A DNA stretch of 46,362 bases from Bacteroidaceae bacterium (lineage in GTDB: Bacteria; Bacteroidota; Bacteroidia; Bacteroidales; Bacteroidaceae), in assembly GCA_024697785.1 (NCBI GenBank), contig JAILEU010000007.1, forward strand, positions 1 to 46,362, in the 5' to 3' direction. Shown here piece after piece: positions 1 through 8,248 of this stretch (position 1 is the first letter of the stretch; every line of letters starts with the position of its first letter). The notes beneath the pieces are model-generated. The model worked only from the letters and a program-made list of their open reading frames with translations. It ran no database searches and was not told the origin of the DNA. The position numbers and the translations under genes are program-made.

Positions 1-1
1 T

Positions 2-2149
2 TGGGGAAGTCCGATGGTGCGGGCAATGTCATGGGAAAAAGACGAGATGTCCCACAATATCAAGCATAACGGCGGGACAAGTATGGTCTTACAGCGCGCT
101 CCTCTTAAAGACCGCCAGAAGATTGACAACCTGACGAAGTACCAGTTCATGTACGGCCCGTATTTCCTCGTTGCTCCCATCTATCAGGACACAAAAATGG
201 ACGCCGACGGCAACGACATCCGCAACGGCATCTATCTGCCGAACTGGAATGATCACATCGGTGGCACCAAATGGTTCGATCCCTACGCTGGGGCCTTTAT
301 CGAAGGAGGCTGCATCCTCAACAGCTACAATGCTCCGCTGGAGCTCATACCGTTCTTTGTTCGCGAAGGTGCCATCATCCCCGTTACTGCGCCTCATAAC
401 CAGCCGCGTGATATAGACTATTCCCTCCGCAGGTATGAGATTGTACCTGGTGATTACGGCAGGTTCGAAGAATATGACGATGACGGCACCACCGATGCTT
501 ATCTCAAGGGTGACTACACAACGACCGAGATAGAGGATGACTTCTGGGTGGCAAAGAATCAGTTGGATATAATCATTCATCCTACCTTTGGAACGTTCGA
601 TGGGTTTGTGCCTGAGAAGCGGACGACGCTTCGCATTCATGCGGGCGCAGAACCTAAAAAACTAATGGTGAGAAGTATGACAGATAAAGATCTCAAAGTA
701 AAACCCGGAAAGCGAATAAAGGCTACGTGGAAATATGAATATGGTGTTCTAACCATAGACGTTCCAACGATGGATGTAAGAAAGGAGGGATTGTATATTG
801 TCTGCAAAGGTTTCACGCTGCCCCCTATGTTGAAGCTTGCCGAGAAGCACGGCGTGCTGGAAGCCCTCAAGGCTACATACACCACGACAGCCTATACTGT
901 CAAGCCTTCGTGGACGTTGCCCGAGAATGCCGACTACGCGGAAATCATGTTTGACGGCATGCGCTACACCACGCTGCGCGAAGGAGAGTACCTGTTTGAG
1001 GAGCTGAAGCCCGAGACGACGTACGACTTCCAGATCCGTAGCGTCAACGCCGACGGCACCTCGGAGTGGGCTTCGCTAAGCGCCACCACCGATGCCAACC
1101 CGCTGGAGTTCGCCATCCACGGCATCAAGGGCACGACGTCGTGTCCCAACCAGCGTGGCGAGGGTATCGGGCACTTCTTCGATTTCGATGAGACCACCGT
1201 TTGGCATACGGCATGGGGCGAGAAGGCCGTGCCCTTCACCATGGACATCGACCTCGGCTGCACCATCCAGCTTGACAAGCTGCTCTACCTGCCGCGTGAG
1301 GACGCCGGCAACGGTACCCTTCAGGAGGGCACCATCAGCTATAGCCTCGACGGGGGGACGTGGAGTGAGCCCGTGCCTTTCCGCTGGTCCACCGATGCCC
1401 AGGCAAAGGAGATGGCCTTCAAGGGCGGCCCCAGCGTGCGCTACTTGCGCCTGGAGGTGACGCGCGGACGCGGCGACTTCGGCTCCGGCCGACAGCTCTA
1501 CGTCTTCCGCCTGCCCGGCTCGGAAGTGCTCATCCCGGGCGATATCAACCGCGACGGACAAGTGGACATGGACGACTTCACCTCGTACATGAACTACAAC
1601 GGTCTCCGCAAGGGCGACCCTGAGTTTGACGGCTACGTGAGCGCCGGCGACATCAACCACGACGGCCGCATCGACGTGAGCGACATCTCCGTGGTGGCTA
1701 CGCAGGTGCGAGGTGGTGCCGAGCAGGAGGTGAGGCGGTTCGCAGGCGCTTTACGGCTTGAGGTCAACAAGTCAACGGGCCAACAAGTCAACAAGTCTGG
1801 AGCCTTAGACCTGAAGGCAGGCGAGACGCTGACGCTGAACGTTGTGGGCGAGGGGCTGAGCGAGGTGAATGCCTTTGGCTTTGCCCTGCCGTACAACGCT
1901 GCCGACCTGGAGTTCGTCGAAGCAAACCCCATCGCCACGAAGGAGATGGAGAACCTGACCACCGACCGCCTGCACACCAACGGCGACAAGCTGCTCTATC
2001 CGACGTTTGTCAACACGGGCGACCGTCCGACGCTCTCCGGCGACGGCACGCTCTGCACGCTGACGTTCCGTGCCCGCCGCGCCTGCCGCGTAACACTCGC
2101 GCCGCAAAACGTCGTCCTGGTCGATAAGATGTTGAATGAGATAAAGTAA
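2..2149 (+). CDS. GH31 glycosidase, C-terminal part, with FN3, F5/8C, dockerin and cohesin-like modules (5' truncated)
   Basis: The reading frame is open from the window edge, so the catalytic core lies mostly upstream; the ATG at 14 is internal. Residues counted from that ATG: the end of a GH31 barrel (YQFMYGPYFLVAPIYQDT, then DIRNGIYLP) and its C-terminal beta-domains to about 290; a fibronectin type III domain at about 294-360; an F5/8 type C (discoidin-like) carbohydrate-binding domain at about 361-503; a dockerin-like pair of calcium loops at about 509-565 (DINRDGQVDMDDF and DINHDGRIDVSDI); and a cohesin-like beta-sandwich at about 598-711. GH31 enzymes are retaining alpha-glucosidases or alpha-xylosidases. 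The substrate cannot be told because the active site is not in the window. Residues encoded by 1763-1797 are an in-frame 8-bp tandem repeat linking dockerin and cohesin-like parts. Confidence 0.88.
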   Translation, partial: WGSPMVRAMSWEKDEMSHNIKHNGGTSMVLQRAPLKDRQKIDNLTKYQFMYGPYFLVAPIYQDTKMDADGNDIRNGIYLPNWNDHIGGTKWFDPYAGAFIEGGCILNSYNAPLELIPFFVREGAIIPVTAPHNQPRDIDYSLRRYEIVPGDYGRFEEYDDDGTTDAYLKGDYTTTEIEDDFWVAKNQLDIIIHPTFGTFDGFVPEKRTTLRIHAGAEPKKLMVRSMTDKDLKVKPGKRIKATWKYEYGVLTIDVPTMDVRKEGLYIVCKGFTLPPMLKLAEKHGVLEALKATYTTTAYTVKPSWTLPENADYAEIMFDGMRYTTLREGEYLFEELKPETTYDFQIRSVNADGTSEWASLSATTDANPLEFAIHGIKGTTSCPNQRGEGIGHFFDFDETTVWHTAWGEKAVPFTMDIDLGCTIQLDKLLYLPREDAGNGTLQEGTISYSLDGGTWSEPVPFRWSTDAQAKEMAFKGGPSVRYLRLEVTRGRGDFGSGRQLYVFRLPGSEVLIPGDINRDGQVDMDDFTSYMNYNGLRKGDPEFDGYVSAGDINHDGRIDVSDISVVATQVRGGAEQEVRRFAGALRLEVNKSTGQQVNKSGALDLKAGETLTLNVVGEGLSEVNAFGFALPYNAADLEFVEANPIATKEMENLTTDRLHTNGDKLLYPTFVNTGDRPTLSGDGTLCTLTFRARRACRVTLAPQNVVLVDKMLNEIK
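1763..1797 (+). repeat. In-frame 8-bp tandem repeat in the GH31 gene
   Basis: Four consecutive 8-bp units (GTCAACAA, GTCAACGG, GCCAACAA, GTCAACAA) followed by GTC. They encode VNKSTGQQVNKS between the dockerin and the cohesin-like domain. The unit resembles the GTCAA-containing intergenic arrays at 17075 and 18474. Confidence 0.8.
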
Positions 2150-2170
2150 CCTTTAGGATAGCCTAAAAGG
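2150..2170. terminator. Hairpin between convergent GH31 and DUF2851 genes
   Basis: CCTTTAGG, a four-base loop, then CCTAAAAGG (one bulged A) starts right after the GH31 stop. It lies between converging genes, so it could end transcription from either side. No long T-run follows. Confidence 0.4.
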
Positions 2171-2188
2171 TCTGAGGATAGTTTTGGG

Positions 2189-3490
2189 TTACCCTTGCTT
2201 CTTCAGATACTGGTAGCCGATGCGGCAGCGCAGGCAGTCCTTCCGCTCGCAGTAGTTGCGCTTCAGGTGGATGAGGGCTTGGCTGTCGGCGGCATTGGCC
2301 ACCGTCAGGCCGCAGTCGCGCCAGCTGCGGATGATGTAGTTTTCTTCAGCAGGGAGCTGTTCCAGCAGGGCGATGGCCTTTTCCTGCAGGGCCTCGTCGC
2401 CGAGGTGACGTCCGTAGGTAAAGAGAAACGGCGCCACGGTGTTGATGAGCAAGAGGGTGAGCGTATTGTTGCCGAGCACCTTCGGACGGGCCACGGTGGG
2501 GGTGCTGCCGAAGGTGAAGTGGGTGTCCCAGTAGGCCGACGTGCCCACGCGCAGCAGCGAGGTGATGTTCTCCTTGTCAGGCAGCTGGGCGAGTGCCGAG
2601 GCGGTGACCGTCTCGTTGTGGTAGAGCATGGCCAGCTGCGCCATACGGACAAAGGGCGAGTTGTCGGGCCGCATGCGGGCGAACTTCCAGAGGGAGGTGT
2701 CGATGGGGCGGAGGCCGAACTTATGGGCGAGGAAGGCGTATTCGCGGCAGAGCTGCTGGTAGTAGGGCTCGCTCGCGGCGGCGTCACGATAGTAGGCGGG
2801 CAACGCCTCAGGGCGCAGCAGCCCCGCCTGACCGAAGAAGATGGCCTCGACCTGAAGAAGGTTGTCGCGGTGCTTATCGACGGCACGGAACGAGAGGGTA
2901 CGCGACCAGGCATCGAAGGCATCGCCGTTGACGCCAAAGCCGAACGCCCGTGCCAGCGTGCAGAAGAGGGCGTCGTTCCAGTTTTTGTCGTGCTGCTCAT
3001 AGCGAGCCACAATCTGTCCCAGCCGCATCTCGAGGCGTTCGCAGAGCAGGGCCGAGAGCCAGCTGTGGATCATCAGCCGCGAGAGGTTGCCCACCGTGCG
3101 GTAGCAAGGCGGGTAGTGGTCTTCGTGGAGCAGGGCCTCGTAACCGCTCCGGATGGCAGCGGGGACGGGCAGCACGAGCTGGGGGATGAGCTGGCCGTCG
3201 GCGCGGTGGATGGTGGCATCGCTCTCGCCCACCACGTGCAGGATGATGGAGTCGTAGCGCTCGTCCTCGTCGTGATGGTGCAGAAACCAGTCGGAGGCCT
3301 TCACGTGGAGCTCCACGTTGCCCGCCCATTTGGTGCCGTCGATGATGACCTTGGCACCAGAGAAGTCCGGACCGGCATTGGGGTTGGAAAGACCGGCATC
3401 GATGACCTCTACGGGCTTGCCGTCGATGGTCTTGAGGCCAGTAAGCGGAAACATCTTGTGTTTCCATACGTAGTGCAGCAGTTCTTCCAT
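2189..3490 (-). CDS. DUF2851 family protein
   Basis: A 433-residue protein that matches the DUF2851 family common in Bacteroidetes; no biochemical function is established. The start is placed at the ATG giving MEELLHYVWKHKMFPL; an in-frame TTG eight codons upstream is less likely. Seen in the sequence: an N-terminal beta-rich part with GPDFSGAKVIIDG and GNVELHVKASDW, a mainly helical middle, and a C-terminal cysteine-containing tail (NYCERKDCLRCRIGYQYLKK) with three spaced cysteines that could bind a metal. It is transcribed away from dapB from a shared intergenic region with back-to-back promoters. No signal peptide or membrane segment is visible, so it is probably cytoplasmic. Confidence 0.85.
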   Translation of the reverse strand: MEELLHYVWKHKMFPLTGLKTIDGKPVEVIDAGLSNPNAGPDFSGAKVIIDGTKWAGNVELHVKASDWFLHHHDEDERYDSIILHVVGESDATIHRADGQLIPQLVLPVPAAIRSGYEALLHEDHYPPCYRTVGNLSRLMIHSWLSALLCERLEMRLGQIVARYEQHDKNWNDALFCTLARAFGFGVNGDAFDAWSRTLSFRAVDKHRDNLLQVEAIFFGQAGLLRPEALPAYYRDAAASEPYYQQLCREYAFLAHKFGLRPIDTSLWKFARMRPDNSPFVRMAQLAMLYHNETVTASALAQLPDKENITSLLRVGTSAYWDTHFTFGSTPTVARPKVLGNNTLTLLLINTVAPFLFTYGRHLGDEALQEKAIALLEQLPAEENYIIRSWRDCGLTVANAADSQALIHLKRNYCERKDCLRCRIGYQYLKKQG

Positions 3491-3511
3491 GGCTTGATGA
3501 AGATATTTGGG

Positions 3512-3519
3512 CAAAAATA
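3512..3519 (-). promoter_or_regulatory. Bacteroidetes -7 box for the DUF2851 gene
   Basis: On the minus strand the sequence reads TATTTTTG, matching TAnnTTTG, 22 bases upstream of the ATG. No clear -33 TTTG is seen. Confidence 0.5.
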
Positions 3520-3542
3520 GTGGTTTTTTGGCGAATTTCCCC

Positions 3543-3550
3543 TAACTTTG
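3543..3550 (+). promoter_or_regulatory. Bacteroidetes -7 box for the dapB operon
   Basis: TAACTTTG lies 22 bases upstream of the dapB ATG and fits TAnnTTTG. It is only 23 bases from the opposing box of the DUF2851 gene. Confidence 0.6.
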
Positions 3551-3572
3551 CGGCGAAAAAATTAATGGGAAC

Positions 3573-4268
3573 ATGAAAATAGCCTTAATTGGATATGGCA
3601 AGATGGGTCATCTGCTGGAAAAGGTGGCTCGCAGCCGCGGTCACGAGGTGGTGTGTGTCATTGATGTGGATAACCGCGCGGACTTCGATAGCGATGCCTT
3701 CCGCAGCGCTGACGTGGCCATCGAGTTCACGATGCCGGCCGTGGCCTACGACAACGTGATGGCTGCCTTTGCGCAGGGCGTGAAGGTGGTGAGCGGCACC
3801 ACCGGCTGGTACAGCCAGCACGAGGCCGAGCTGCGTGAGCTGTGTACGCCCGTCGGGGGTAACACCCTCTTCTGGAGCAGCAACTACAGCGTTGGCGTGG
3901 CGCTGTTCCGTGCGGTAAACCGTCAGCTGGCACGGCTGATGAACGACTACCCCGGCTATAGCGTCCATATGGAGGAGACCCACCACATCCATAAGTTGGA
4001 TGCGCCGAGCGGCACGGCTGTCACCATTGCCGACGACATACGCGCTGAGCTGAAACGCACCAGCGACATTCCCATCACCAGCATCCGCGAAGGCGAGGTG
4101 CCGGGCATCCATACCGTCTGCTACGAAAGCGAGGCGGACGTTATCACGCTGACCCACTCGGCCAAAAACCGCACGGGCTTCGCCCTCGGCGCCGTGCTGG
4201 CTGCCGAGTTCACGGAAAAGCAGGACGGCGGCCTATTCAGCATCGAGGATATGTTCCCATGGCTATAA
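3573..4268 (+). CDS. dapB: 4-hydroxy-tetrahydrodipicolinate reductase
   Basis: Reduces 4-hydroxy-tetrahydrodipicolinate to tetrahydrodipicolinate with NAD(P)H in the diaminopimelate/lysine pathway, feeding peptidoglycan and protein synthesis in the cytoplasm. The N-terminal nucleotide-binding loop is GYGKMG (residues 8-13), and the substrate-binding signature is EETHHIHKLDAPSGTA (about residues 133-148), with the catalytic His-Lys pair. At 231 residues it is slightly shorter than enterobacterial DapB (about 270), as is usual for Bacteroidetes. It is the first gene of a same-strand run with lepB and a WbqC-like gene, an order I know from other Bacteroidales. Confidence 0.95.
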   Translation: MKIALIGYGKMGHLLEKVARSRGHEVVCVIDVDNRADFDSDAFRSADVAIEFTMPAVAYDNVMAAFAQGVKVVSGTTGWYSQHEAELRELCTPVGGNTLFWSSNYSVGVALFRAVNRQLARLMNDYPGYSVHMEETHHIHKLDAPSGTAVTIADDIRAELKRTSDIPITSIREGEVPGIHTVCYESEADVITLTHSAKNRTGFALGAVLAAEFTEKQDGGLFSIEDMFPWL

Positions 4269-4355
4269 CCGTGAACCGTGATTGCTAAAAAAACGTTAAT
4301 ATTGTAACCAACGAATAGGGACGTTACGTCCAACGAAAGGAAAAAGAAAACTGAT

Positions 4356-5867
4356 ATGAAGAAAGCAAGTCGCAAACAACCGATGGAGCAGCGAGAGCAG
4401 AGCGATGCTTGCATCATCTCTGCCGAGTCGCGACAGAGGAAGAGAAAATCTCAATGGATTAAATGTGTTGTCGTCCTGGTGCTCTATCTGGCGTTCCTCT
4501 ATTGGATTAAGAGCTGGTGGGGGCTGGTGGTCGTGCCGTTCATTTTCGATGCCTACATCACGAAGATTATTCCCTGGACATGGTGGAAGGGGCTGAAGAG
4601 CAACTTCTGGCGCGGCGTGATGAGCTGGGTCGATGCCATCGTCTTCGCCCTCGTGGGTGTCTATTTTGCCAATCTCTACTGGTTTCAGAACTACACCATC
4701 CCCTCGTCGTCGCTTGAGAAAAGCCTCCTGGTGGGCGACTACCTCTACGTCAGCAAGGTGGCCTACGGCCCCCGCAAGCCGATGACGCCCCTCACCATGC
4801 CCCTCACGCAGCACACCATGCCGAAGTGGCTGGGCGGCGGCAAGAGCTACCTCGAGAAACCGCAATGGAGCTACAAGCGCGTGAAAGGCTGGGGCACCAT
4901 CAAGCAGAACGACATCGTCGTCTTCAACTACCCCACGGGCGACACCATCGTCACCAATCCCAAGTACGCCGCCAGCGACTTCTATAAGCTGGCGTCGGAC
5001 ATCAGCGAACATATGAACGGGGGCTATCCCGCCACCGACAGTCTCACGGCTTGGGAAGAGCGGCAAGCCTACGAGCAGTTCCTTGCCAAGGGACGCAAGT
5101 ACATCACCGACAACGAGCGGATATTCGGCCGTGTCGCCACCCGTCCCGTTGACCGCCGCGAGAACTACGTGAAACGCTGCGTCGGCCTGCCCGGACAGAC
5201 GCTTGAAATCAGAGACCGCATCATCTACACCGACGGCGTGGCCAACAAGGAGCCCGACAATGTGCAGTATTTCTACCAGGTTGTCACTAGTCGTCCCATC
5301 CCCGAGAAGCTCAGCCACGAACTGGGCATCAGCCAGGAGGACCTGCGAGGCCGTAACGCCACCGGTACGCTCTACTACCTGCCGCTCACCAGTCGCATGG
5401 TGGACGACCTGCGCAGCCGCGACTTCGTTGAGAGCGTCACCCTGATGCCCCAGGAAGCGGGTGGAGGCCTCTACCCGCTGAACAAACACACCGGTTGGAC
5501 CATTGACAACTACGGCCCGCTGTGGATTCCCGCCAAGGGAGCCACCGTACAGCTCACGCTCGACAACCTGCCCTTCTACGAACGTCCCATCCGCGTCTAT
5601 GAAGGCAACGACCTGCGCGTCAGGGACGGCGTCATCTACATCAACGGCGAGGTGGCCACAAGCTACACCTTCCGGATGGACTACTACTGGATGCAGGGCG
5701 ACAACCGCCACAACAGCCTCGACAGCCGCTACTGGGGCTTCGTGCCCGAGGACCACATCGTCGGCAAGCCCCGCTTCATCTGGCTCAGCCTCGACAAGGA
5801 CCGCGGCCTCTTCGATGGCAAAATTCGCTGGAAGCGCCTCTTCTCGGGAGTAAAGAAATACAATTGA
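4356..5867 (+). CDS. lepB: Signal peptidase I
   Basis: Membrane serine protease that removes signal peptides from Sec-exported proteins. Hydrophobic segments lie at about residues 34-72 and 89-111, followed by a periplasmic catalytic domain. The catalytic serine should be S119 in IPSSSLEKS and the general-base lysine K273 in NYVKRCVGLPG; the later box is MQGDNRHNSLDSRYWGFVPE. The distance between Ser and Lys is about 154 residues, against about 55 in the E. coli enzyme, so there is a large insertion, which I believe is typical of Bacteroidales LepB. The gene follows dapB by 87 bases, and its TGA overlaps the next ATG by one base (TGATG), suggesting translational coupling. Confidence 0.93.
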   Translation: MKKASRKQPMEQREQSDACIISAESRQRKRKSQWIKCVVVLVLYLAFLYWIKSWWGLVVVPFIFDAYITKIIPWTWWKGLKSNFWRGVMSWVDAIVFALVGVYFANLYWFQNYTIPSSSLEKSLLVGDYLYVSKVAYGPRKPMTPLTMPLTQHTMPKWLGGGKSYLEKPQWSYKRVKGWGTIKQNDIVVFNYPTGDTIVTNPKYAASDFYKLASDISEHMNGGYPATDSLTAWEERQAYEQFLAKGRKYITDNERIFGRVATRPVDRRENYVKRCVGLPGQTLEIRDRIIYTDGVANKEPDNVQYFYQVVTSRPIPEKLSHELGISQEDLRGRNATGTLYYLPLTSRMVDDLRSRDFVESVTLMPQEAGGGLYPLNKHTGWTIDNYGPLWIPAKGATVQLTLDNLPFYERPIRVYEGNDLRVRDGVIYINGEVATSYTFRMDYYWMQGDNRHNSLDSRYWGFVPEDHIVGKPRFIWLSLDKDRGLFDGKIRWKRLFSGVKKYN

Positions 5868-6556
5868 TGCTGCTCTCCTCGGCCTATCTTCCTCCTGTCT
5901 GGTACTTCACGAAGCTCTATCTGTGCGACGGCAAGGAAGTGCAGCTGGAGCAATGGGACCATTACGTCAAGCAGACCTACCGTAACCGCTGTGTCATCGG
6001 TACGGGCGATGGGCTGCAGGCGCTCACCGTCCCCACGGAGAAGGCCGACAGCCCCAAGAGCTATATGCGCGACGTGCGCATCTCCAGCCACGGCAACTGG
6101 CGCCACCAGCATTGGAATGCCCTCGAGGCTGCCTACGGCCAGACGCCCTTCTTCCTCTACTACGCGGATGACTTCCGGCCCTTCTACGAACGTCCCTTCA
6201 CGTTCCTCTTTGACTTCAACCTCCAGCTCACAGCCCTCTGCTGCCAGCTCATCGACATCCATCCCGTGCTGTGCCCAACGGTGGCATATTCACCTCCTCG
6301 TTGCTCGTCTTCTCCCTCCGGCCTCCCGTCTTCAACAGCCGATTTCCGCGAACTCATTCACCCAAAGCACGACCCTTCCAGCGACCCCACATTTTGTCCC
6401 GTTCCCTACTATCAAGTGTTTGCCAGTCGCTTCGGCTTCCGTCCCAACCTCAGCATTGTTGACCTTCTCTTCAATATGGGCCCCGAAAGCTTCCTTGTCC
6501 TCCAACAATCCACTTTCGCGCCAAAGACGCTGGTGAAGAATGAAAATTGTCGTTGA
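5867..6556 (+). CDS. WbqC-like family protein
   Basis: A 229-residue protein of the WbqC-like family; some members sit in O-antigen or polysaccharide clusters, but the reaction is not established. The motif near the N-terminus is SSAYLPPVWYFTKLY, followed by LEQWDHYVKQTYRNRC, a family hallmark. The start is set at the ATG overlapping the lepB stop rather than the TTG one codon earlier. Its 3' end overlaps pdxB by 17 bases. The stretch around residues 140-175 is proline/serine-rich and looks poorly conserved. Confidence 0.85.
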   Translation: MLLSSAYLPPVWYFTKLYLCDGKEVQLEQWDHYVKQTYRNRCVIGTGDGLQALTVPTEKADSPKSYMRDVRISSHGNWRHQHWNALEAAYGQTPFFLYYADDFRPFYERPFTFLFDFNLQLTALCCQLIDIHPVLCPTVAYSPPRCSSSPSGLPSSTADFRELIHPKHDPSSDPTFCPVPYYQVFASRFGFRPNLSIVDLLFNMGPESFLVLQQSTFAPKTLVKNENCR

Positions 6557-7520
6557 CGAAAATATCCCTTACCTGCAGGAGCCGCTCCGATGTGTGGCCG
6601 AGGTGACGGCACTGCCTGCCGAGGCCATCACAGCCGAGGCTGTCCACGATGCCGATGCCCTCATCGTCCGCACCCGCACCCGCTGCGACGGCACGTTGCT
6701 CGGCGGCAGCCACGTCCGCTTCATCGCCACGGCCACCATCGGTTACGACCATATTGATACCACCTGGTGTGCCGCTCACGGCATCGCCTGGGCCAATGCC
6801 CCCGGCTGCAATGCCTCTTCCGTCTGTCAGTATGTCGAGTGTGCCCTGCGCCTCATGGCAAGCGAAGGTGTCGTCACCCTCTCCCCCGCCACCGCCATCG
6901 GCATCGTCGGTCTCGGCCATGTCGGTACGCTTGTCAAGGCCATGTCCGAGCGCCTCGGCCTCCGCACCCTCTGCTGCGACCCTCCGCTGGCGGATATGAA
7001 GCAGGCGGCTTGTCTTGTTGACCTCAAAACGCTTGCTGCCGAATGCGACATCATCACCTTCCATGTACCGCTGACGAACGACGGGCCTTATCCCACGTGG
7101 CACATGGCCGACGGGGCGTTCTTTGCCTCGCTTCAGCGCCACCCCCTCTTCATCAACACTTCGCGTGGCGCTGTTGCTGATACCCTAGCCCTGCGTGGCG
7201 CGCTTGGCAACGGACAGATCCGTCAGGCCGTCATCGATGTGTGGGAGGGTGAGCCCGACACCCTCGACCGCGACCTTCTCCGTATGGCCCGCCTCACCAC
7301 GCCCCACATCGCCGGCTATAGTGCCGACGGCAAGGCACGTGCCTCCCAGATGGCCCTCAATGCCCTGACCGCTCACTTCGGGCTGCCTCGTGTGGATGCT
7401 GGGACGCCGCCTCCTTCCGTTGCCCCCTACGACATCGATGCCGACAGCCGTCGTCTGAAAGCATCGCCCGACACCTTCGAGTATCAACGAAACCACTATC
7501 CCCTTCGCCGTGAAAGCTAA
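6540..7520 (+). CDS. pdxB: 4-phosphoerythronate dehydrogenase
   Basis: Oxidises 4-phospho-D-erythronate in the DXP-independent branch of pyridoxal 5'-phosphate synthesis. It belongs to the D-2-hydroxyacid dehydrogenase family: the substrate half begins MKIVVDENIPY, the segment FIATATIGYDHID is conserved, and the NAD-binding glycine loop is GIVGLGHVG (about residues 121-129). The arginine segment INTSRGAVAD and the late TPHIAGYSADGK carry the usual catalytic Arg and His. At 326 residues it is shorter than E. coli PdxB (about 380), so the C-terminal dimerisation part is probably reduced. It starts inside the WbqC-like gene and overlaps the next gene by 11 bases. Confidence 0.9.
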   Translation: MKIVVDENIPYLQEPLRCVAEVTALPAEAITAEAVHDADALIVRTRTRCDGTLLGGSHVRFIATATIGYDHIDTTWCAAHGIAWANAPGCNASSVCQYVECALRLMASEGVVTLSPATAIGIVGLGHVGTLVKAMSERLGLRTLCCDPPLADMKQAACLVDLKTLAAECDIITFHVPLTNDGPYPTWHMADGAFFASLQRHPLFINTSRGAVADTLALRGALGNGQIRQAVIDVWEGEPDTLDRDLLRMARLTTPHIAGYSADGKARASQMALNALTAHFGLPRVDAGTPPPSVAPYDIDADSRRLKASPDTFEYQRNHYPLRRES

Positions 7521-8172
7521 ACTCCTCTTTTTATTTCTTTGGTTCAGCTGCCATGCGCTCTATGCCCAGCAGTCTGACCTCAACTCCGAATTCTCAGCCC
7601 AGACCGTCCCCGACAGCGTTTGGACGCTGATGCAGGGCAAGACCTACACCCCCAATCCCCACATCGGACGCGACGACTTGCGCTATGTGAGCGTGCTCCA
7701 CTGGGGTGCCGACAGCCTTGCTCACACGGGCCATCTCGTCTGCAACCGCCTCATCGCCGATACGTTGGTCAGCATCTTCCGCCAGCTCTACGAGGCCCAT
7801 TACCCCATTGAGCGCATGGAGCTGCCCGATGTCTATGAGGCTGACGACGAGCAGCAGATGCGGGCCAACAATACTTCGTGCTTCTGCTACCGCGCAGTGG
7901 CTGGCACCGCCACCCTCTCACTCCATGCCCACGGCCTGGCCATTGACCTCAATCCCCTCTACAACCCCTACGTCAAGGTACGCCCCGACGGCATTCGCGT
8001 CATCCAGCCCGCCACCGCCGAGCCCTACACCCACCGCCGACGCAGCTTCCCCTTCAAGATAGACCGTCACGACCTCGCCTATCGCCTCTTCACCCAGCAC
8101 GGCTTTACCTGGGGAGGCGACTGGCATTCACTCAAGGACTACCAGCACTTCGAATACCACGTCGCTGAGTAG
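7510..8172 (+). CDS. M15 family D-Ala-D-Ala peptidase-like secreted protein
   Basis: A 220-residue exported protein with a signal peptide ending near LYAQ (about residue 20). The zinc-site signature SLHAHGLAID matches SxHxxGxAxD of M15 carboxypeptidases/dipeptidases, and a later GGDWHSLKDYQHFEY supplies the second His region. It probably trims peptidoglycan stem peptides in the periplasm. The only sensible start is GTG at 7510, inside the end of pdxB; the next ATG would remove the signal peptide and part of the domain. It is the last gene of the dapB run. Confidence 0.85.
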   Translation: MKAKLLFLFLWFSCHALYAQQSDLNSEFSAQTVPDSVWTLMQGKTYTPNPHIGRDDLRYVSVLHWGADSLAHTGHLVCNRLIADTLVSIFRQLYEAHYPIERMELPDVYEADDEQQMRANNTSCFCYRAVAGTATLSLHAHGLAIDLNPLYNPYVKVRPDGIRVIQPATAEPYTHRRRSFPFKIDRHDLAYRLFTQHGFTWGGDWHSLKDYQHFEYHVAE

Positions 8173-8177
8173 CCTTG

Positions 8178-8193
8178 CGGAATCTCTGTTCCG
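8178..8193. terminator. Small hairpin after the M15 gene
   Basis: CGGAA, a six-base loop, then TTCCG lies just after the stop, between converging genes. The stem is only 5 bp and no T-run follows, so the assignment is weak. Confidence 0.25.
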
Positions 8194-8248
8194 AGCTAAC
8201 TCCCATCTCACCGTAGTCGGATTTCAAAAAAAGCCGGCAGTAGGGTGG

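Noticed and set aside
2195-3520. A 441-codon plus-strand frame opposite the DUF2851 gene
   Set aside because: The minus-strand protein has recognisable family motifs and a promoter; this is its shadow.
4296-5756. A 486-codon minus-strand frame opposite lepB
   Set aside because: It is antisense to a clear signal peptidase with catalytic motifs; no independent start signal or family resemblance.
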